Assembly (NCBI GenBank): GCA_004352715.1
Contig: SCFE01000086.1
Span: 293,801-357,800 of the forward strand
DNA from: Hofstenia miamia
Lineage: Eukaryota; Xenacoelomorpha; Acoela
Direction of reading: 5' to 3'
Length of the DNA: 64,000 nucleotides
The notes under the pieces were generated by a model. It was not told where the DNA came from. It ran no database searches and worked only from the letters and a program-made list of their open reading frames with translations. This document shows positions 57,281 through 64,000 of this stretch, one piece after another. Position 1 is the stretch's first letter; each line of letters starts with the position of its first letter. The translations under genes were made by a program, and so were the position numbers.

Positions 57281-59173
57281 TTAAATATCAATTAGTTCCT
57301 TATCACTGGATATACCATAGAATTTGTAGAAATGCTCAATGTTAATTTCCCTACTTTTTACAAATTTCCAAAATCCTTCTGCAACAGTATCAACATCTTT
57401 CATTTCAAATATAAGTTTACGAAACTCAAGAGCTCTCTCTTCAACTTTAGTAGGTACACTATTTAAGTGATTATAGGCTTGAATTGCCATTATTTCAGAT
57501 AGTAGGTAACCATAGCTTATTCCTACATAAACAATATCAGGAATAGTTCTGCTATATGTTGCATCTGAAAGTCCACTAAAGTAAATTTTCTCTCGTACAT
57601 TCCTTATAACCTCATCACATGTTATTTCTTGGTGCCAATAAAACATGTTAAGTTCAATTAAATAGCCGTGAATTTTTGAAATAAGAAATAATCTATGCAA
57701 ATTTTTCATTCCAATTTGAATGTGATCAATTTGGCTTGGACTTAGCTTTCGATCTTCTGCAAATAGATCTGCAATTGTGTTTGTTTGTTTCACAAAATGT
57801 TCCATGAACATGCTAGGAAATTCAGTTGTATCACTAACAGGGGAAATGTTGTTAGAATCTTCAAAAATCAATTGAAGACAGTGACCCATTTCATGATACA
57901 ATTGTCTAATTTCAAATAAGCTAAAGTATTCTTTTGACTTAGCTTGTAAAGATATAAATATAAGAGGAATGTTATTTAGATGCGTTATACGATGCATTAG
58001 AAGAACAGTATAAGCAGTTGGTTTCAGCTTTTGCCCTGGTCTTTCAAAATAATCAACATAAAAACGTCCTATTTTTTCATTTTCATCATAAACTTCGTAC
58101 AACTTCAACGTATCATTGTATTTTTGAAAAGGAAATTTATACTCTTTAATTTCAAGTTTAAACATTTTTTTAATCAAATCAAAGAGTTCATTTATCACGT
58201 GGCTGTGTGGGAAAAAAGTATGTCCATATAGAACTTCAGTTGCTTTAATGACATCATCATTTGGGATTATCTCCTCGTGCTGCTTTATTCCTAATCTTCT
58301 TTCAACTTTATGTAGAAAATCGTTCACTTTCTTGTAACTTTTAATTATGCCATTACTCAATTTTTGCTCTATAATATTTCCAAAGTTACTTTTTTTTGCG
58401 TGTTGTCTATATAACTTTCGCAAAGCTTCTATAACCGGCTCATTGTCACAACATCCTTTCCTGTGGCCTACTGCTGCTAGTTTTCTTGCAATTGTGCGTT
58501 TTAGATTATTATCTGTTGTATGCTTGCTCACATAGCTTAAGTCACTGTACGGCACAATCCAAGGGCCATCAAATCCTGAGCTTTCAATTTGAAATCTATT
58601 TGCATAATAACTCCAAATGTTCCTATAGTTTTCAGGAAATTCGGTGCTGAGGTCAGAGTCATATTTAGTAATCTTTAAATTTAGCCTTTCTTTCGATTTC
58701 AGCACATTATAGTTATATCTTCCCAGCAGTTTATGATATTCTGTCATTAATTCTTCATTGACATTCCCTTCATGATTTAGGCTGTTTTCCATTTGTTTAA
58801 TTCTCTGAGTGTAGTTATTATTAATTAATTTGCATATTATGTTTTTAACATAAATCAATGGGGCTCTAATTACTTCATAAAATTTGTTCTTTTATATTTC
58901 CGAAGAAATTTCTTTACCCTGGTCAAAATTTTCTTGAGAAAATTTCACTGCACATTCATATGCTGGTTTGAATTTGCTAATATCTTCAAAGGCAGGGAGT
59001 TTGTCTATATGAAGAAGATGATTGTTTTCAAATGTTTCAATACAGTCTTTAGGAATTTTAGTACCTTTGTATTTGTAAATAGCATTAACCTTTAAACTTA
59101 GTATGCTTATGCAAAAGCTTGCATAGATACTAAACATTACTATCTGAGAAACATTAAGAAGGTTCATTATCAA
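57281..59173 (-). CDS. M3-family zinc metallopeptidase (thimet oligopeptidase-like) with one in-frame TAA
   Basis: Reading from the ATG at 59173: MIMNLLNVSQIVMFSIYASF, a signal peptide or membrane anchor, then LLHIDKLPAFEDISKFKPAY, the usual M3 N-terminal motif. After 93 residues a TAA (58892-58894) interrupts, and the same frame resumes immediately and runs 535 more residues. The second part contains GPWIVPYSDL, FERPGQKLKPTAY, and LYHEMGHCLQLIF, where H-E-M-G-H binds zinc, with a third ligand Glu in DTTEFPSMFMEHF twenty residues later (usually about 25, so the loop is shorter). It ends YGISSDKELIDI. Total 629 residues plus the stop, slightly short for the family (650-720). M3 enzymes cleave short peptides; the signal peptide suggests secretion rather than the usual cytosolic or mitochondrial site. 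It is either a recent pseudogene, a sequencing error, or a readthrough gene. No introns seen. Confidence 0.75.
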
Positions 59174-59179
59174 AAACTT

Positions 59180-60030
59180 ATCTTATTTGAAATGTAGATA
59201 AAATATTAGAATATTCCCGCAATTAAAGAACATTTCTTGTATTTTCAGAACTAAATTACTAAAGCAATTATTAATTAATTTGTATGTAATTAGCGAAGTT
59301 CTTTTGGAAATTTTTTATTCAAACGTTAATTAGGTATGACTACCTAGCAAGAAATTAACCAGCTCTTACAATTACAGAAATTCTTATTAAGCTTATATTA
59401 GTATGATTGCGAGTATTATTATTAATGTTTATCTAAACAAATTTCGAAAAATTTGTAGTATATACTTTTTGATTATATGCCTATATGATAGTGGCAGCTT
59501 GAGTGAGATACTCGCCTAATTGTATAGTAATCTTAAGTGTTTGCTTACAGCTTATCAAAGAATTACAATTCTTTTTATTGTAGAAGTATACGCTATCAAA
59601 GAAACACCTTTTACATCAGTCTGAATACAATCTTAACTCCATATGGTGAATCATTTTGAATAATTCCCCAATTGTATGAAATGGTTGCTTGTGCCTTTGT
59701 TTCTCTTTATAAAAACCACTTTTTCACTCATTGAAAAGTACATGTACATTGAAAATGGTATATGATATGAAGAACCACTTGGCCTAATGCACAATTGCAA
59801 GATTGATTTGGGTCAACATTAAATCCAGTATTTTGACAACAAATTTAGGGTGCTACATAGCTTTAGAAAATCTGGAACAAACCTAATAGATCTCGGATCC
59901 CAACAAAACAAACAATCAGTAGTTGAACATTACTAGATACTTTTTAGGTTAAAAAAATAGTTGAGTTAAATAATTCCACACAGCATCACGCCAAAGATTC
60001 ATTATTTACTAATACTAAATGGTGCTGCCC
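59180..60030. other. Presumed upstream region of the M3 peptidase gene; no other gene seen
   Basis: AT-rich; no recognisable promoter element or coding frame. Confidence 0.4.
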
Positions 60031-60035
60031 TATGT

Positions 60036-60211
60036 CAGTGGCGTACCCAGGATTTTCTGATGGGGGACATTTTAGTCATGACATTGAGAAAAGAGACCCT
60101 AAAAATGCATTTTACGACCTTAGATTTTACATTTTTCATTGTTTTACCTGAAAATTGTTTGATGTATCAAGTCAAAATCATTTTTATAAACCCCTTCTGC
60201 ATACGCCACTG
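60036..60211. mobile_element. hAT-type MITE, second copy (176 bp)
   Basis: Left end CAGTGGCGTACCCAGG, right end CATACGCCACTG. Target duplication CCCTATGT / CCCTTTGT (60028-60035 and 60212-60219, seven of eight identical). Shares ATTTTCTGA, GACCCTAAAAATGCATTTTA and GATTTTA with the copy at 54326-54543 but has lost the right-hand G-run region. Confidence 0.85.
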
Positions 60212-60224
60212 CCCTTTGTGCCTC

Positions 60225-61540
60225 AGTTTATACTATCTAGCTCAATAAAGTTTATTGCCCCTAGACCCATATTTAATTAATATATAATAACATGTAATTT
60301 TAATGCATCCATGCAAGCCAACAGGCATGACTTAAACAGAGTGTACCTGCGTTTAATTGAGTTGCAAAGAACAAGTTTTATAAACTAGCTGTATACATTC
60401 ACTTATGCTAATGTGAACACATTTCAGGATGATCAAATCAAGGATCTATTAGTCACCTCTCATTTTGTTATGATTCCAAAATCATCATTAGAGACTAGTT
60501 AATTATAAGCATAATGAAAAATATACTTAAAACCACAATTGATAACAATCAAAATAACACTAGCATTATGCTAAACTAAATTGATTCTAATTGTAACATT
60601 GTATATGTAAAACTACTTATTAATTCATAGCATCATGATCATTTCCTGTAGCTTGTTTACATTCCAATTCCCTCTCAAATTTGAAAAGTATAATTCAAGC
60701 AATGTTAAATTTAAACTAAGGGGACAATCAATAACAGCACTTGTTCTAATGATTAATCTTGAAATTATGTAATTTACAAGTAAATCAAAATAAATCAAGT
60801 AAATCCCTTAACACTACAAAACGTAAAACTATGATATACATGAAATAGTCATATATGTTTACCATTAATATTATAATATTATTGGAGTAACCAAGTAACT
60901 TTTGATATTAGTCTCTACTGGTTTCCTTGGTTACCACAATTGAAGCCCTATTGCATAATTGAGACTGTCAAATTTTAAGATCATTCTTTAGTCTTTTAAT
61001 AAGTACAAAATTAAATACATAGACCCCAATTGTTCATTGAATGGCATTATGCTCTCCCCTCTTGCTTACATTAAGTTTTGAGTAATAATTTAAGTGTGGC
61101 CATAAAAGCAATTTCTGAGCTTTTTCAACCAGTTCAGCAGCTAATTCTTTGTTGCAACTTTGCATATTTGTATACATTTTCTCTTTGTCATTTGTGTAAT
61201 AGCTTCCATATGTGTTACATATTATCTTCTATACTTCATTACTGACAATTCTAACAGTATTTTAGTATTTTTTCACCATACAGAAGTACTAAATATTCAC
61301 AAAATTCACATTTTTCTTATCAAATCCAAACTTGCAAATGTTTTGCTGGAAAACTCATTTGGCCCTTTCCCCTTTTGCAAGGTCTGTCAATGAATTTGTT
61401 CATGATTGGTTGATTCATTTTTTTGTAAAATCATTAGTAAACAAATAATAATCCATCGAATTTAGGTGATTGTGAATTGACAGTTGATTGGATTTGATTA
61501 TTAACATCCACATCGATTTCAATTCAATTAATTGATGCAT
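60225..61540. other. No gene seen
   Basis: AT-rich sequence; the frame at 61160-61393 has a hydrophobic start but no recognised domain. Confidence 0.45.
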
Positions 61541-61551
61541 TCTCAAGCCTT

Positions 61552-62571
61552 AATATATATATATATATATANNNNNNNNNNNNNNNNNNNNNNNNNNNNN
61601 NNNNNNNNNNNNNNNNNNNNNNNNNNNNNNNNNNNNNNNNNNNNNNNNNNNNNNNNNNNNNNNNNNNNNNNNNNNNNNNNNNNNNNNNNNNNNNNNNNNN
61701 NNNNNNNNNNNNNNNNNNNNNNNNNNNNNNNNNNNNNNNNNNNNNNNNNNNNNNNNNNNNNNNNNNNNNNNNNNNNNNNNNNNNNNNNNNNNNNNNNNNN
61801 NNNNNNNNNNNNNNNNNNNNNNNNNNNNNNNNNNNNNNNNNNNNNNNNNNNNNNNNNNNNNNNNNNNNNNNNNNNNNNNNNNNNNNNNNNNNNNNNNNNN
61901 NNNNNNNNNNNNNNNNNNNNNNNNNNNNNNNNNNNNNNNNNNNNNNNNNNNNNNNNNNNNNNNNNNNNNNNNNNNNNNNNNNNNNNNNNNNNNNNNNNNN
62001 NNNNNNNNNNNNNNNNNNNNNNNNNNNNNNNNNNNNNNNNNNNNNNNNNNNNNNNNNNNNNNNNNNNNNNNNNNNNNNNNNNNNNNNNNNNNNNNNNNNN
62101 NNNNNNNNNNNNNNNNNNNNNNNNNNNNNNNNNNNNNNNNNNNNNNNNNNNNNNNNNNNNNNNNNNNNNNNNNNNNNNNNNNNNNNNNNNNNNNNNNNNN
62201 NNNNNNNNNNNNNNNNNNNNNNNNNNNNNNNNNNNNNNNNNNNNNNNNNNNNNNNNNNNNNNNNNNNNNNNNNNNNNNNNNNNNNNNNNNNNNNNNNNNN
62301 NNNNNNNNNNNNNNNNNNNNNNNNNNNNNNNNNNNNNNNNNNNNNNNNNNNNNNNNNNNNNNNNNNNNNNNNNNNNNNNNNNNNNNNNNNNNNNNNNNNN
62401 NNNNNNNNNNNNNNNNNNNNNNNNNNNNNNNNNNNNNNNNNNNNNNNNNNNNNNNNNNNNNNNNNNNNNNNNNNNNNNNNNNNNNNNNNNNNNNNNNNNN
62501 NNNNNNNNNNNNNNNNNNNNNNNNNNNNNNNNNNNNNNNNNNNNNNNNNNNNNNNNNNNNNNNNNNNNNNN
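61552..62571. other. (AT)n microsatellite and 1000-N scaffold gap
   Basis: AT repeats from about 61552 to 61571, then exactly 1000 N (61572-62571), a standard placeholder length, so the real distance is unknown. Frames through it are artefacts. Confidence 0.98.
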
Positions 62572-62840
62572 AAGCGGCTGCAGGCCGGTAAATTGCCGGC
62601 CTCGGGACAAACAGCCTCGGTCGGCCGGTAGCCAGTTCCATCTCTGGGTGAAATTAGCCTAATTTTGATGTTTTATTGAAACAAAGCTCTAACAATCAAT
62701 CATGAGTGCCAAGGGTGTTCAGGGTCCTTCAGGTCACGGGTCGCGGGTCAGAAATGAACGGTTCAAGGGTCAAGTTGCTGCGGGTCGTTGAGGGTCACGG
62801 GTCAAGTACAAGTGACCCGTGGACACACCTGGCGTCTGGT
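62572..62840. repeat. GC-rich repeat fragments (GGCCGG and GGGTC motifs)
   Basis: GCAGGCCGGTAAATTGCCGG with TCGGTCGGCCGGTAG directly after the gap, and between 62710 and 62825 at least six GGGTC/GGTCACGGG motifs including GGTCACGGGTCGCGGGTCAG. They look like subterminal repeats of DNA transposons; boundaries not determinable. Confidence 0.4.
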
Positions 62841-62849
62841 CATACCGGT

Positions 62850-63380
62850 CTGAGAGTTTCTCAAATCTCAAGCTGCGAAAGCACGTGCAATTATCATATT
62901 TACATTTGCTAAAATATGATTGTAATTACACTGCAATTTACAAAAACGTTATCTACATTGTACGATTGTTGCGATAAAGTTCATAGATCACATATGCAAT
63001 TCACTATAACGTGGGTCAAGCCGTTTTTTTTGAATCAATGCAAGTGCATAACGTAATATTGCCATTTAACATTGAATGTCGATTCATTCTGGTATAAATT
63101 CTGTAAATAAGAGTTTCAAGGATCTAAACAATAACACCATATTAATGAAACGTTATAGTAATATGTTTTAGAGCTTATAGAAACTGTTAGAAACCATGTC
63201 CATTTCCACTGTGCCTTTAAAGGCACAAACCAATAAAATCCCACAATTAATTCATAATTAGATTATATTTAATATACTATGGGTGGCGGAATTTTTACCT
63301 TGACGGGATTATTTTGATTTCTGGATCACCACGGAGCGCTTAACTGTGTTTCTGATTATTAATTAGGTTTGAAATTAAGA
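62850..63380. other. No gene seen
   Basis: Short non-coding stretch between the GGGTC repeat and the LINE polyprotein at the right edge. Confidence 0.45.
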
Positions 63381-63384
63381 TTCA

Positions 63385-64000
63385 AAAACTTCTTTTTCTT
63401 GCCTGAATTTCTTCTGCATCTGCTCACTTTCGATCTCTGGTCCATCATTTTCCCATATATTCTCACAGAACCTTACTGCGAACTGCGTCCTCGCCTGCTC
63501 TAGCTGTAGCCTTTTCTCCTGCATCTAGTTCTTTGTAGAATCGTCCTTCTTGGGTCTTAAATTTCATATTGTCTCTTGCCTGCTTTGCCCTTGCCCTAGA
63601 TTTTCTCAGTTTCTCAGCTTCTGCAACTAATCTCTTCTTAAGCTCTTCTCTTGCAGTTTCTATAGCATCTATCCTTTCTAATACTTTGTTAAAATTTGCT
63701 GTTTCTACAGCTAACTTGCTTCTTTTAATGCCTCTTGGTACTGGCAACCTACTTCTGTCTTCTATTTCTTTTTTCATCCTTTCCTTGATTGCTGTCTCTG
63801 TTTCTACAGCTGCGGTTTCTGCTGTTTCTACCACTACTTCTGCTACTACATCTGCCACTTCATTTTCCTTTTGCTTCGTCTGTTCTTTTTCCCTTATTCT
63901 CATGCAGCTTCAACTTTCTGACCTGACCTGCAAGCCTCTGCAACTTCTAATCCTGTTTCTTCTTTTTTCCATTCTTCCAACATTCTCTTCCTATAACCCC
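63385..64000 (-). pseudogene. LINE polyprotein fragment (region just before the RT domain), runs off the right edge
   Basis: Minus strand from the edge: GYRKRMLEEWKKEETGLEVA, then a break, a long charged region (KERMKKEIEDRSRLPVPRGI, ETAREELKKRLVAEAEKLRK), DNMKFKTQEGRFYKELDAGE and, after another break, FCENIWENDGPEIESEQMQK. The M-x-x-x-W, NxxFxxxxxxFYxxL and FWxxIWE-like blocks are the usual lead-in to the reverse transcriptase in a group of invertebrate non-LTR elements. Two breaks as written. The fragment at 14431-14760 looks like the opposite (C-terminal) end of the same kind of element. Confidence 0.5.

Noticed and set aside
61532-62662. Three frames of over 350 codons on both strands
   Set aside because: They consist almost entirely of N; artefacts of the 1000-N gap. 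The frames at 24619-24933 and 33774-34165 are rejected for the same reason.
1-64000. CRISPR arrays, operons, riboswitches, tRNA and rRNA genes
   Set aside because: None seen. The sequence is eukaryotic, with spliced genes and poly(A) signals; no regularly spaced direct repeats and no tRNA-like box A/box B pair that I could recognise by eye.

Overview
This is a eukaryotic, AT-rich, repeat-dense window. It has spliced genes with ordinary GT/AG junctions, AATAAA poly(A) signals, microsatellites and many decayed transposons. The pipsqueak-type HTH exon, the paired C2H2 exons and the transposon mix (Tc1, piggyBac, hAT, LINE, Penelope) point to an arthropod. A copepod-like crustacean is my guess, not shown by the sequence. 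Several single-N or short-N joins flanked by identical sequence show local assembly errors.

1-12.3 kb (+ strand): the most interesting region. It holds at least eight short coding exons. Seven have a visible splice acceptor, and all seven are entered in the same phase (two bases complete a codon); each of the eight runs to its own stop. They encode interchangeable putative DNA-binding modules: five paired C2H2 zinc fingers, one HTH_psq domain and two DUF4806-like domains. This is the architecture of alternative 3' exons of a BTB transcription-factor gene (longitudinals-lacking / broad / fruitless type) whose common 5' exons would lie left of the window. A Tc1 element (with a hAT inserted in its terminal repeat) and a piggyBac element have landed inside the array.

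12.9-30 kb: a graveyard of retroelements. It contains minus-strand LINE fragments, a Penelope-like GIY-YIG element, non-autonomous hAT-like elements and one plus-strand LINE ending in a TTC repeat.

30-39 kb: mostly non-coding, with a few repeats, including a long foldback element with TTAGGG units in its loop.

39-45 kb (+): a four-exon class A GPCR gene whose splice phases all match, giving a 298-residue receptor. Its last intron carries a tandem duplication and a decayed hAT-like ORF.

45-64 kb: an intronless secreted protein with beta-helix-like repeats (minus), a PHD-finger ORF broken by a hAT MITE with a perfect 8-bp target duplication (minus), and an M3-family zinc peptidase gene interrupted by one in-frame TAA (minus). 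The window ends, after a 1000-N gap, in a degraded LINE polyprotein (minus).
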